Source: Tistrella mobilis KA081020-065 (lineage in GTDB: Bacteria > Pseudomonadota > Alphaproteobacteria > Tistrellales > Tistrellaceae). Taken from it: a stretch of DNA of 64,000 bases. A model generated the notes under the pieces. It saw only the letters and a program-made list of their open reading frames with translations, searched no databases and had not been told where the DNA came from. The stretch is taken from the NCBI RefSeq assembly GCF_000264455.2, contig NC_017956.1:1223501-1287500 (forward strand). The letters are read 5' to 3'. The position numbers and the translations under genes are program-made. Positions 36,222-44,803 of the stretch are shown in pieces (positions within the stretch are counted from its first letter, which is position 1; each line of letters begins with the position of its first letter).

Positions 36222-37570
36222 CAGCCCGAGGTGACGGTCCGGTCGAGCAGGGTGACGGTCAGCGTGTCGACGCTGGCCGGGTTCAGGTTCAGCTGCGGTG
36301 CCGAGAAACGTTCGGCGAAGGCGAAGTTATAGGCCTGGGAACAGGGGTTCAGGGCGGCTGCCCACTGGTTCCAGTGATTGGTGATGCCGGTGGGCCACAG
36401 TGCCGCGAACAGCAGGCCCTTGCCGGGCAGGGTGGAGAACCAGTCGGAACTTGCCATGTCACCAACGGCAATCGTGCCGCCCGAGCCCTGAACCGTCACC
36501 GCCGAGCCGATGGCGCCGATGTTCAGCCCGGCGAAGAAATCGCCCAGCACCCAGCCCCAGACGTCGTTGCCCGGGGTCTGAAGCGCGCCACCATTCAGTG
36601 AAAAGGCGGGGTTCGCGCCATAGCTCGCGGCCGGGTTCAGCAGGTTCCAGCGGTCGATGGTGATGGTCACGCTGGAAAACTGGCCGGTGCTGCCCGAGAG
36701 TGTGATGGTGCCGGCTGCATCGATCGACGCGGTCAAATCGTAGGTCTGGGCCTCGTAGATCGGGCCGGTTTCCTTGTCGTTGCCGGCGAAATTGCCCTTG
36801 ATCAGCGCGATGGTGCCGCCGCCGAGGCTGGTGAAGCCCGGGACCGGCGCCGTCGTCTTCGGGCCGAAGGTTTCGATCAGCGCATCGTAATAGGACAGGA
36901 AGGTGTCATAGGGCGTGGCCGGCAGGCCGGGCATGGCGTCGGTCGACGGGCTGCCGAAGGGCGGATAGCTGTTGGGGCCGATGATCCGGACGAAATTGCC
37001 CGAGCCGTCGGTGACCACGCCCGAAGCGGGGTTGAGCAGCTGCTGCGCCACGCCGGCCGGCAGGGCATTGCCGTCGGCGGCGAAAGCCGCGATCACCGCT
37101 TTTGCGGCTGGTGTCGACTGGACCGGATCGCTGAGGGCCGCCAGCGACGTATAGACATCGGCGGCGGTGGTGCTGCCGGTCAGCCCCGCCAGGCTGCCGA
37201 CCGATGTCCCCTGGAGCGAGGTGTCCAGGCTCATCGGGATGCTCCAGAAATCGATCGCCGTCAGGTCGGCACACCCGGTCGGCGTCCCGTCGAAGGTCAG
37301 CTCGAACTTGTCGAAGATGTTGTCATTGCCGGTCAGGACCGACGCATTCGGATCGATGGTGCAGGTGGTGGCACTATAGGCCACATAGATCCGGCCGCTG
37401 GTGGTGTCTTCGATGGTGAAGCTGGTGATCGAGGACAGCGCATACCACGTCTGGGCGGTCATTGCGGCGCCATTGATGGTCGCGCTCAGAGAACTGCCCC
37501 AGAAGCCCAGATAGACATCCGTGTCCGGCGTGCCCGAATTGTTGGTGACGGTGAGGGTGATGGACGCCAT
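36221..37570 (-). CDS. GH64/thaumatin-like beta-1,3-glucanase-type protein
   Basis: 449 residues. The N-terminal stretch (residues about 1-150) has the beta-rich pattern of GH64/thaumatin-like folds: ITLTVTNNSGTPDTDVYLGF, SGRIYVAYSA, and FDKFELTFDGTPTGCADLTAIDFWSIPMSL, the last being the most diagnostic. The middle contains FLSYYDALIETFG and the C-terminal part is again beta-like. GH64 enzymes release laminaripentaose from beta-1,3-glucan. I cannot confirm the catalytic Glu/Asp pair, and no signal peptide is visible, so it may be a non-enzymatic relative or be exported in another way. The ATG at 37570 follows aagga by 8 nt; longer frames upstream look non-coding. Confidence 0.65.
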   Translation of the reverse strand: MASITLTVTNNSGTPDTDVYLGFWGSSLSATINGAAMTAQTWYALSSITSFTIEDTTSGRIYVAYSATTCTIDPNASVLTGNDNIFDKFELTFDGTPTGCADLTAIDFWSIPMSLDTSLQGTSVGSLAGLTGSTTAADVYTSLAALSDPVQSTPAAKAVIAAFAADGNALPAGVAQQLLNPASGVVTDGSGNFVRIIGPNSYPPFGSPSTDAMPGLPATPYDTFLSYYDALIETFGPKTTAPVPGFTSLGGGTIALIKGNFAGNDKETGPIYEAQTYDLTASIDAAGTITLSGSTGQFSSVTITIDRWNLLNPAASYGANPAFSLNGGALQTPGNDVWGWVLGDFFAGLNIGAIGSAVTVQGSGGTIAVGDMASSDWFSTLPGKGLLFAALWPTGITNHWNQWAAALNPCSQAYNFAFAERFSAPQLNLNPASVDTLTVTLLDRTVTSG

Positions 37571-37595
37571 CCTGCCGATCCTTCTGTCAAATATG

Positions 37596-37608
37596 TTGCA
37601 TTTTGCAA
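37596..37608. promoter_or_regulatory. small dyad upstream of the GH64-like gene
   Basis: ttgca-ttt-tgcaa (5-bp arms) within an AT-rich stretch, 26 nt upstream of the minus-strand start at 37570. It is a candidate operator or promoter element. Confidence 0.3.
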
Positions 37609-37765
37609 TACATCGGGGTGAGGCAGGTGAGACAGGCCGCGATCGAGGGCGAGGGCGGTCCAACGGACAGGTTTCCGATGTATCGAGCACTTTCATCTTA
37701 TTCGCGGAACTTTACCGCAAACAAGAGAGATGTGACCGATCGGCAATACAATTTATGCGGGAGGT

Positions 37766-38374
37766 TTAATCGGCAGAGCAGGCGATCGCCGCCGGCTCAT
37801 CGAGCAGGGCGAGCGCCGTGTGCACCAGCGCCGTCAGCAGGGTGGGTTCGGGCCGCACGCGTGAGAGGGTGCGCAGCCCCATCAGCGTGCCGAGCAGATG
37901 GGCTGCGAGGTCCTCCGGGGGCAGGCGCCGGGTCACGCTGCCATCGGCCTGACCGGCGGTGATCCGGTCCAGAAAGAAGGCCTCGATCCGCCTGAGCGCA
38001 TCGGCAACCACCTCGCGGAAGCCGGCATCATGCGGGGCCACTTCAAGCGAGGCGTTGATCAGCATGCAGCCCTTGTGATCGGGATCCGAGATCGACCGTT
38101 CCAGCGGTTCGTCGAAGAAGGCGGCGAGGCCGGCACGTGGCGGCATGGCAGAACAGCGACGGATCCGCTCGGCGATGCCGCATTCGATGTACTGGTCGAG
38201 CACGCGGCCATAGAGGGCGCGCTTGTCGCCGAAGGCATTGTACAGGCTGGCACTGGTGATGCCGGTATGCTCCACCAGATCCCGCACCGAGGTCAATTCA
38301 TAGCCACGGGCCCAGAAACACCGGGTGGCCGCATCCAGAACCTTCGCTTCGTCGAATTCCCTCGGGCGGGCCAT
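37766..38374 (-). CDS. TetR/AcrR-family transcriptional regulator
   Basis: 202 residues. The N-terminal HTH is clear: FDEAKVLDAATRCFWARGYELTSVRDLVEHTGITSASLYNAFGDKRALY (residues about 7-55). The C-terminal domain includes HKGCMLINASLEV, the pattern of the TetR subgroup that controls exporters and quinone- or electrophile-response genes. The ATG at 38374 is the family start. The palindrome cgaacgttcg (38377-38386) lies just upstream. It is divergent from a DMT exporter gene, the likely target. Confidence 0.9.
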   Translation of the reverse strand: MARPREFDEAKVLDAATRCFWARGYELTSVRDLVEHTGITSASLYNAFGDKRALYGRVLDQYIECGIAERIRRCSAMPPRAGLAAFFDEPLERSISDPDHKGCMLINASLEVAPHDAGFREVVADALRRIEAFFLDRITAGQADGSVTRRLPPEDLAAHLLGTLMGLRTLSRVRPEPTLLTALVHTALALLDEPAAIACSAD

Positions 38375-38492
38375 GTCGAACGTTCGTCCCCTCGTCTCGA
38401 TCCCTGCGATCGGCATCTTGCCAATCGTTTTCTGACGTGCATTATAAAACAAGCGTCCTAAAACACAAGACGGCGCTCCGGGAACAGGACAG

Positions 38493-39410
38493 ATGGGACT
38501 GGCGATGACCATGCAGCAGACGGCCCCCAGAGGGCGCGGGATCGAGGGCTTCGCCTGGGCGGCGCTGGCGGTCTCGATCTTCTCCGGCTGGTTCGTGGTC
38601 ACCCGCCTGGCAGTTGTCCAGAGCCTGGAGGTCTGGGACATCACCGCCCTGCGCTTCGGCATCGGTGCCGTGCTGCTGCTGCCGGCCCTGTTTCCACGCG
38701 GTCGGCCACTCCCCGCCCGGGCGTGGAAGGAAGGGCTGGTCTTCTCCATGCTCTGGGGCGTGCCCTTCGTGCTGCTGGTGGCGGCGGGGCTGCAGCTGAC
38801 GTCCGCAGCCCAGGCGGCTTCCATCGCCCCCACCGCCATGCCGCTTTTCGCGGGGGTGTTGGGGGCCATTTTCCTGGGGGAACGCCATGGCCGGCTGCGC
38901 TGGGCGGGCTATGCCGCGATCGTTCTGGGCCAGGCGGCGCTGATCCTGATCGGCAGCGCCATCCACGGCCTGCCCGACTCCGGCGGTATCCTGGCGCTGC
39001 TGGGGGCAGCCGCTCTCTGGGCGATCTATACCCTGCGGTTTCGCGGCAGTCTGGTCACCCCGATCCAGTCTGCTGCCCTGATCTGCTTCTGGTCGGCGGT
39101 GCTGTTCCTGCCGGTCTATCTCGCCGCCGGTCTTTCCAATCTGGGCAGCGCCCCGGCCAGCGAAGTCGTCGTGCAGGGCCTGTACCAGGGTGTGCTGATG
39201 AGCGCCGTGGCGGTGATCACCTTCAACCGTGCCGTCGGCCTGCTGGGGCCTGCCGCGGCGACCGGCATCATCGCCCTGGTGCCCGTGGTCGCCTCGACCT
39301 TAGCCGTTCCGGTGCTGGGCGAACTGCCGGCCCCGGCCGAGGCCCTGGCCATCCTGCTGATCGTCGCCGGCGTGCTGCTGGTGGCACGCCCGGTGCGGCG
39401 GCCGGCCTGA
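38493..39410 (+). CDS. EamA/DMT-superfamily transporter
   Basis: 305 residues, ten predicted membrane helices as two EamA repeats (about 18-145 and 165-300). LRFGIGAVLLLPALFPRG and the second-half AVAVITFNRAVGLLGPAAATGIIALVPVVASTLAVPVLGE are typical. Divergent from the TetR gene at 37766-38374 with about 118 nt between starts. Substrate unknown, export likely. Confidence 0.9.
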   Translation: MGLAMTMQQTAPRGRGIEGFAWAALAVSIFSGWFVVTRLAVVQSLEVWDITALRFGIGAVLLLPALFPRGRPLPARAWKEGLVFSMLWGVPFVLLVAAGLQLTSAAQAASIAPTAMPLFAGVLGAIFLGERHGRLRWAGYAAIVLGQAALILIGSAIHGLPDSGGILALLGAAALWAIYTLRFRGSLVTPIQSAALICFWSAVLFLPVYLAAGLSNLGSAPASEVVVQGLYQGVLMSAVAVITFNRAVGLLGPAAATGIIALVPVVASTLAVPVLGELPAPAEALAILLIVAGVLLVARPVRRPA

Positions 39411-39465
39411 CCCTGAGTTCCTCCCCCCAAAAGTTCCTCCCCCGAAAACAGAGAGGGTAGCCCTC

Positions 39466-40170
39466 GTGATCCGCTTCTATTATCACCCGACCCCGAACCC
39501 GGCGAAGGTGGCGCTGCTGCTGGAGGAAACCGGTCTGCCCTATGAGGTGGTGCCGGTCGATACCCGCAAGGGTGAGCAGCATGATCCGGCCTTCCTGGCG
39601 GTCAATCCCAACGCCAAGGTGCCGGCGATCGTCGACCTCGACGGACCTGGCGGCAAGCCGGCGCGCGTCTTCGATTCGACAGCGATCCTGATCTACCTCG
39701 CCGAAAAGGCCGATGCCTTCCTCGGTGCGCCCGACGACCGGCCGGAGCTGCTGTCCTGGCTGATGTTCATCGCCTCGGGGCTGGGACCGTTCTCGGGCCA
39801 GGCGGTGCATTTCCAGCACGCCGCCCCCGAGGGGCTGGACTATGCCCGCAACCGCTACCGGCGCGAGGCCGAGCGGCATTACGAGGTGCTGGACCGGCAT
39901 CTGGATGGGCGCGACTGGATCGCGGGCGACAGCTACACCATCGCCGACATCTCGGCCTGGGGCTGGCTGGAGCGGGCCGAGCGGGTGCTGAAGGGCAAGA
40001 CCGATCCGCTGGCCGACTATCCCAACCTGAAGCGCCTCTTCCAGGCGGTCGATGCCCGGCCGGCAGCGGAGCGGGCCCGCAGGGTGGGGAGCGATCATGA
40101 CTTCAAGACCGTGATCGATGAACAGGCGCAACGCGCGCTCTACCCGTCCAACTATCCCAAAGCCGGGTGA
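39466..40170 (+). CDS. glutathione S-transferase (YfcG/Nu-class-like)
   Basis: 234 residues from a GTG start. The thioredoxin-like N-terminal domain (YHPTPNPAKVALLLEETGLPYEVVPVDTRKGEQHDPAFLAVNPNAKVPAIVD) has the Thr/Asn-Pro pair used by the YfcG/Ure2p-like group and the cis-Pro motif KVPAI. DSTAILIYLAEK is the glutathione-binding loop. The helical domain contains the capping motif YTIADISAWGW. It probably acts as a disulfide reductase or detoxifying transferase in the cytosol. It nearly touches a second GST gene downstream. Confidence 0.9.
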   Translation: MIRFYYHPTPNPAKVALLLEETGLPYEVVPVDTRKGEQHDPAFLAVNPNAKVPAIVDLDGPGGKPARVFDSTAILIYLAEKADAFLGAPDDRPELLSWLMFIASGLGPFSGQAVHFQHAAPEGLDYARNRYRREAERHYEVLDRHLDGRDWIAGDSYTIADISAWGWLERAERVLKGKTDPLADYPNLKRLFQAVDARPAAERARRVGSDHDFKTVIDEQAQRALYPSNYPKAG

Positions 40171-40178
40171 GGCCCGAT

Positions 40179-40889
40179 ATGATCGATCTCTATTACTGGC
40201 CGACGCCGAACGGCCACAAGATCACCATGTTCCTGGAAGAGACCGGGCTGGACTATCGGATCCATCCGGTCGACATCAGCGCGGGCGATCAGTTCAAGCC
40301 GGAGTTTCTGGCGATCTCGCCCAATAACCGCATGCCGGCGATCGTCGATCATGCGCCCGCCGATGGCGGCGCGCCGGTCAGCGTGTTCGAATCGGGCGCC
40401 ATCCTGCTCTATCTGGCCGAGAAGACCGGCCGGCTGCTGCCCACGGAACTGCGCGCCCGCAAGACCGTCACCGAATGGCTGTTCTGGCAGGTGGGCGGGC
40501 TGGGGCCGATGGCCGGGCAGAACCATCATTTCGGGCTCTATGCGCCCGAGAAGCTGCCCTATGCCATCACCCGCTATGTGAACGAGACCAACCGGCTCTA
40601 CGGCGTGCTCGACCGCCGGCTGAAGGGTCGGCGCTATATTGCGGGCGACGACTATTCCATCGCCGATCTGGCGAGCTATCCCTGGGTGGTGCCGTGGAAG
40701 CGCCAGCAGCAGAACCTGGATGATTTCCCCGATCTGCGCCGCTGGTTCGACGATATCCGTGCCCGCCCGGCGACGGTCCGTGCCTATGAGAAGGGCGAGC
40801 CCTACATGTCGCGGCCGACCGTGACCGAAGAGGGCAAGAAGCTGCTCTTCGGCCAGACGGCGGCATCCACCGGTGGCGGCGGCAGCTGA
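40179..40889 (+). CDS. glutathione S-transferase (YfcG-like), second copy
   Basis: 236 residues, related to the gene just upstream and with the same layout: YYWPTPNGHKITMFLEETGLDYRIHPVDI, NNRMPAIVD with the cis-Pro, ESGAILLYLAEKTG, and YSIADLASYPWVVPW. The start at 40179 has gtgagg about 7 nt upstream; a GTG at 40167 overlapping the first GST stop is an alternative. The pair looks like a tandem duplication that has diverged. A Gly-rich tail ends the protein. Confidence 0.9.
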   Translation: MIDLYYWPTPNGHKITMFLEETGLDYRIHPVDISAGDQFKPEFLAISPNNRMPAIVDHAPADGGAPVSVFESGAILLYLAEKTGRLLPTELRARKTVTEWLFWQVGGLGPMAGQNHHFGLYAPEKLPYAITRYVNETNRLYGVLDRRLKGRRYIAGDDYSIADLASYPWVVPWKRQQQNLDDFPDLRRWFDDIRARPATVRAYEKGEPYMSRPTVTEEGKKLLFGQTAASTGGGGS

Positions 40890-40910
40890 TCCCGGCGACG
40901 GGGTGGGGCC

Positions 40911-41969
40911 TCAGCCCCGCCCCATCAGCATGCGGTAGCGGATCTGGTCGAAGACCACGGCCAGGATCAGCAGGGCGCCGAGCAGCACCATCTGCATGTA
41001 GGAGCTGATCTGGGCCAGGTTCATGCCGTTCTGGACCAGGACGATGAAGAAGGCGCCGAGCACGACATTCTCGACCCGGCCAATGCCGCCGCGCAGCGAC
41101 ACGCCGGCGATGACGCAGGCGGCGATGCTCTCCAGCGCGATGGTGCCGCCCAGATTGGCTTCGCCACTCTCGACGCGGGCGGTGAGCAGCAGCCCGGTCA
41201 GCGAGGCGATCAGCGCGCAGATCACATAGGCGAAGACCAGCACCTTCTTCGTGTCGATGGCCGACAGATGCGCCGCCTTCATGTTGCCGCCGATGGCATA
41301 GACATGCATGCCGATGCGGGTGCGGCTCATCACCACCCACATGGCCAGCGCCGCCAGCGCCGCGACCAGCACCGGCACCGGCACGCCGAACAGCCGGCCG
41401 AAGCCGAAGAGGTCGGCGAATTCGAAGGGCAGGCCGGAAACCGGCACGCCGCCGGTCAGGAACAGCGAGATGCCGGCCGCGACCGAGCTGACGCCAAGCG
41501 TCATGATGAAGGGCGAGACGCCGAAGGCGGCGACACCGATGCCGTTGACCAGGCCGATCAGCATGGCGGCGCAGAAGCCGGCGGTGGCGCCGGCCACGAT
41601 CACCAGCCACACGGCATCCGGAAACATCTGGCCCAGCGCCGTCATCACCAGCGCCGAGACGACAGAGGTGACGGCGACCGCGGCGCCGACCGACAGGTCG
41701 AAACCGCCGGTGATCAGCACCAGCATCTGGCCCAGAGAGACCAGCATCAGATAGACCGACTGCCGGGCGACATTGACCAGATTGTCGACGGTGAGGAAGC
41801 GGTCGGAGAGGATCGTGAACACGATCAGTGCGCCGACCAGGAAGAAGGGCAGGACACCCAGACGGACGAACAGGCGGCGCAGCGGGTTGGCGGCGGCGCC
41901 CCGGGCGGTATCGGTCATGGGCGCGGGTCCCTTGGTCATGCCGGTGGCGGGTGCGGGCGTATCGGTCAT
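40911..41969 (-). CDS. ribose-type ABC transporter permease
   Basis: 352 residues, about eight to ten membrane helices, BPD_transp_2 (RbsC/branched-chain) family. SLGQMLVLITGGFDLSVGAAVAVTSV and the cytosolic coupling region AIGGNMKAAHLSAIDTKKV are characteristic. It is the only permease gene of the cluster, so it probably works as a homodimer with the double-NBD ATPase encoded just upstream (4-nt overlap at 41966-41969). Confidence 0.94.
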   Translation of the reverse strand: MTDTPAPATGMTKGPAPMTDTARGAAANPLRRLFVRLGVLPFFLVGALIVFTILSDRFLTVDNLVNVARQSVYLMLVSLGQMLVLITGGFDLSVGAAVAVTSVVSALVMTALGQMFPDAVWLVIVAGATAGFCAAMLIGLVNGIGVAAFGVSPFIMTLGVSSVAAGISLFLTGGVPVSGLPFEFADLFGFGRLFGVPVPVLVAALAALAMWVVMSRTRIGMHVYAIGGNMKAAHLSAIDTKKVLVFAYVICALIASLTGLLLTARVESGEANLGGTIALESIAACVIAGVSLRGGIGRVENVVLGAFFIVLVQNGMNLAQISSYMQMVLLGALLILAVVFDQIRYRMLMGRG

Positions 41970-43495
41970 GCGACCTCCTCCTCTTCCGCGAAGAAATGCG
42001 CGAGGACGGCCGCTTCCGAGATGCCGTCGCGGCCGAGTTCGGCGGCGATGCGGCCGCGGGAGAAGACCACCAGCCGGTGGGCGAGGTTCATCGCCTCGGG
42101 CAGATCCGACGAGATCACCACCACCGCCTTGCCGGCCTCGGCCAGATCACGGATCAGCCGGTAGATCGCGGCGCGGGCGCCCATGTCGACGCCGACCGTC
42201 GGCTCGTCGAAGACGTAGAGCGCGTAATCGCGGCCGAGCCCGCGGCCGAACAGCGTTTTCTGCTGATTGCCGCCCGAAAGCTGGGCGGCGAGCCGGCCGC
42301 GATAGGCGGGCGGCAGCTCCACCCGCTCCGCCACCTGTTCGCAGGTTTTGCGGATGCGCGGCCAGGGCAGCAGCCCCCGGCCGGTGAGACCGGGCAGCAC
42401 CCCCTGGGCCAGGTTGTCGCGGACGGTGAAGGCCAGCTGCAGTCCTTCGGTCTTGCGATCCGGTGGCAGGTAATACGCCCCGGCCGCCATCATGGCACGG
42501 GTCGAAATGCCGGTGACGTCGCGGTCGGACGCATCCCCGTGCCAGACCACGCGGCCGGCCGTGACCGGCAGCAGGCCCATCATCGCGCGGAAGGCGCGCG
42601 ACTTGCCGGAACCCACCAGCCCCGCCACTCCCAACACCTCGCCCGGACGGATGTCGAGGTCGATGCCGTTGACGCCCCAGGCATTCAGCCCGCGGATCGT
42701 GACCAGCGGCGCCCCGGGGGCATGGGCGATGGCGGGGTAGATTTCGCTGATGGCGCGGCCGGCCATCAGCTCGACCAGCGTCGCCTCGTCGGTGCCTTGC
42801 ATCGGGTAGGTGCCGATCTTTGTGCCGTCGCGCAGTACGGTGATCCGGTCGGCGATGCGGGCGAATTCCTGGATGCGATGCGAGATGTAGATGATGCCGA
42901 CGCCGTGGGCCTTCATCGCCGTCACCACCCTGAACAGATGGTCGACCTCACGATCGGTGAGCGAGGCGGTGGGCTCGTCCAGGATCAGCAGCGACACCTC
43001 GCCCTGGAGTGCCTTGGCGATTTCGACCATCTGCTGTTCGGCGCGGCTGAGATCCGACACCCTGCGACGCGGGTCGATGCGGAAATCGAGCCGGGCGAAC
43101 AGCGCATCGGCGGCCCGGCGCATGGCCGGCCGGTCGATGAACGGCCCGGTCTTCAGCTCGTTGCCGAGGAAGATGTTCTCGGCCACCGACAGGGTCGGGA
43201 CCAGGGAGAATTCCTGAAAGACCGCCGAAATCCCGGCCATGCGGGCATCCGCGACCGAGTGGAAGGCGACCGGCCGGCCGTCGAGGCGGATCTCGCCCTC
43301 GCTCGGCGTCGAGGCGCCGGCGAGCATGGAGATGAGGGTGGATTTGCCGGCGCCGTTCTCGCCGAACAGCACATGGACCTCGCCGCGCCGGAGGTCGAAA
43401 TCGACCGCGTTCAGCGCCGTGACGCCCGGATAGCGTTTGGTCAGCCCCCGGGTTTCGATCAGGGGCGTCGGGCTGGTGTCTGATGTCTGGGCCAT
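41966..43495 (-). CDS. ribose-type ABC transporter ATPase (two nucleotide-binding domains)
   Basis: 509 residues. The first domain has Walker A FGENGAGKSTL (about 44-54), signature LSRAEQQMVEIAKAL and Walker B LLILDEPTASLT. The second has the degenerate P-loop GLVGSGKSRAF, signature LSGGNQQKTLFGRGL and YVFDEPTVGVDMGARA. This is the RbsA/XylG layout, in which only some of the sites are fully active. Overlaps the permease gene by 4 nt. Confidence 0.95.
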   Translation of the reverse strand: MAQTSDTSPTPLIETRGLTKRYPGVTALNAVDFDLRRGEVHVLFGENGAGKSTLISMLAGASTPSEGEIRLDGRPVAFHSVADARMAGISAVFQEFSLVPTLSVAENIFLGNELKTGPFIDRPAMRRAADALFARLDFRIDPRRRVSDLSRAEQQMVEIAKALQGEVSLLILDEPTASLTDREVDHLFRVVTAMKAHGVGIIYISHRIQEFARIADRITVLRDGTKIGTYPMQGTDEATLVELMAGRAISEIYPAIAHAPGAPLVTIRGLNAWGVNGIDLDIRPGEVLGVAGLVGSGKSRAFRAMMGLLPVTAGRVVWHGDASDRDVTGISTRAMMAAGAYYLPPDRKTEGLQLAFTVRDNLAQGVLPGLTGRGLLPWPRIRKTCEQVAERVELPPAYRGRLAAQLSGGNQQKTLFGRGLGRDYALYVFDEPTVGVDMGARAAIYRLIRDLAEAGKAVVVISSDLPEAMNLAHRLVVFSRGRIAAELGRDGISEAAVLAHFFAEEEEVA

Positions 43496-43597
43496 GGTCT
43501 CGGGCTGCCTGCTCGTTGACTGCGGGGGTGCGCAGACCGGCGGGGCGCGGGATGATCCGGCACCCCGCCGGTGGAGCGGTTCGGGATCGGCCCGGTA

Positions 43598-44659
43598 TCA
43601 GTTCACCGAGAAGACCGGCGAGAAGTTCTCGGGCGGCAGGATGCTTTCGCGCGCCACCTTGCCGATGTTCTTCTGATCGACCACGAAGATCTTCGGGCCG
43701 ACATGCTTCACATAGTCCTTGCCTTCCAGGATGCGCACCGCCTGGTCGACGGCGATACGGCCCTGAATGACCATGCTGTCGGCCGGTGCCGCTTCGATGA
43801 AGCCGCGTTTGATGCCCTGATAGACACCGGGGGTCATGTAGAAGGCGAGGATGCCGACCTTGTCGGTAAGGCCGCGTTCCCGCAGCAGGCCCTGGGCGGC
43901 CTCGGCGGTCACGGCGGTGCCGGCGATATAGGCGACGTCGGGCGTGGCCTGGAGCACGTCTTCCACCAGGCGCAGCTGGGCTTCCTTGCCGGTATCGCCA
44001 TAACGCGGTTCCAGCACCTGAACCGCCGAGCCCTTGATCGCGTCCATGAAGCCCTTATGCGCGGCTTCCACCCAGCCGGCACCCGCCGGCCCCGGGAACC
44101 AGCCGACCTTGACCGGGGCGGAGCCGGCCGGATGCTTGGCCGCCAGATACTGACCGGTCTCGTTGCCCATGGTGTAGAACGACACCAGCGACTTGGCGGC
44201 CAGTTCGGGCGAGGAGATGCCGTTGATCACGTCGATCACCGGGATCTTCTTTTCCGCCAGTTCCTTGACCAGATTGTTGAGCCCGTCATACGAGATCGCG
44301 CCGATCACCACCGCCTGGGCGCCCGAGGCGACGCAATCCTCGATCTGGCTGATCTGCTTGGGCAGTTCGGTATAACCGCCGGCCTCGACCACGTTCAGCT
44401 TCACGCCCAGGCGCTTCGCCTCTTCGGTGACGCCATAGTCGACGCCCAGCCAGTAGGCGTCCTTCATGTGCGGGAAGGAGACGCAGACGTTCCACGGCTT
44501 GGACGCCTTGTCGAGCGGCACATAGTCGATGTCTTTCGACGTGCCGTCGGCCGAGAAGGCCGGGGTCACCTCGGCGGCGGGATAGGGAAACCAGTCCGCG
44601 GCCTGGGCAGCGCCTGTGAAGAGCGTGCCGGCCAGAAGAGCGATCGCGAGCTTTTTCAT
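43598..44659 (-). CDS. periplasmic substrate-binding protein resembling TorT
   Basis: 353 residues with a signal peptide (MKKLAIALLAGTLFTGAAQA). The mature part is a type-1 periplasmic binding fold and matches TorT in the stretch WNVCVSFPHMKDAYWLGVDYGV, then EAKRLGVKLNVVEAGGYTELPKQISQIEDC, and near the end AFYMTPGVYQGIKRG and MVIQGRIAVDQAVR. E. coli TorT senses trimethylamine N-oxide together with TorS. Here no torS lies nearby and the gene is followed by the ATPase and permease genes, so an ABC-import role is more likely. The ligand is unknown. Confidence 0.9.
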   Translation of the reverse strand: MKKLAIALLAGTLFTGAAQAADWFPYPAAEVTPAFSADGTSKDIDYVPLDKASKPWNVCVSFPHMKDAYWLGVDYGVTEEAKRLGVKLNVVEAGGYTELPKQISQIEDCVASGAQAVVIGAISYDGLNNLVKELAEKKIPVIDVINGISSPELAAKSLVSFYTMGNETGQYLAAKHPAGSAPVKVGWFPGPAGAGWVEAAHKGFMDAIKGSAVQVLEPRYGDTGKEAQLRLVEDVLQATPDVAYIAGTAVTAEAAQGLLRERGLTDKVGILAFYMTPGVYQGIKRGFIEAAPADSMVIQGRIAVDQAVRILEGKDYVKHVGPKIFVVDQKNIGKVARESILPPENFSPVFSVN

Positions 44660-44760
44660 GACGTGAGCCTCTGATGTCGTCTTTGAACGTTCACGTTGTT
44701 TCGTGTTTGTTCTTGTTTTCGGCTGTCTTCTTCTTGCTCAGGCGGGTAGGCAGGTGGTCT

Positions 44761-44794
44761 GGTCCTCCGGGCGGTCTCCCCCGCCCGGAGGACC
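44761..44794 (-). terminator. strong hairpin between the pxp-like genes and the ABC genes
   Basis: ggtcctccgggcgg and ccgcccggaggacc form a perfect 14-bp stem with a 6-nt loop (tctccc), 10 nt past the PxpC-like stop. There is no T-run. It may terminate or stabilise the upstream message and so set different expression of enzymes and transporter. Confidence 0.7.
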
Positions 44795-44803
44795 GGTCAT
44801 GGG

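Noticed and set aside
43598-44659. TorT as a sign of a TMAO respiration (tor) locus
   Set aside because: No torS, torR, torA or torC-like gene is nearby; an ABC ATPase and permease follow instead.
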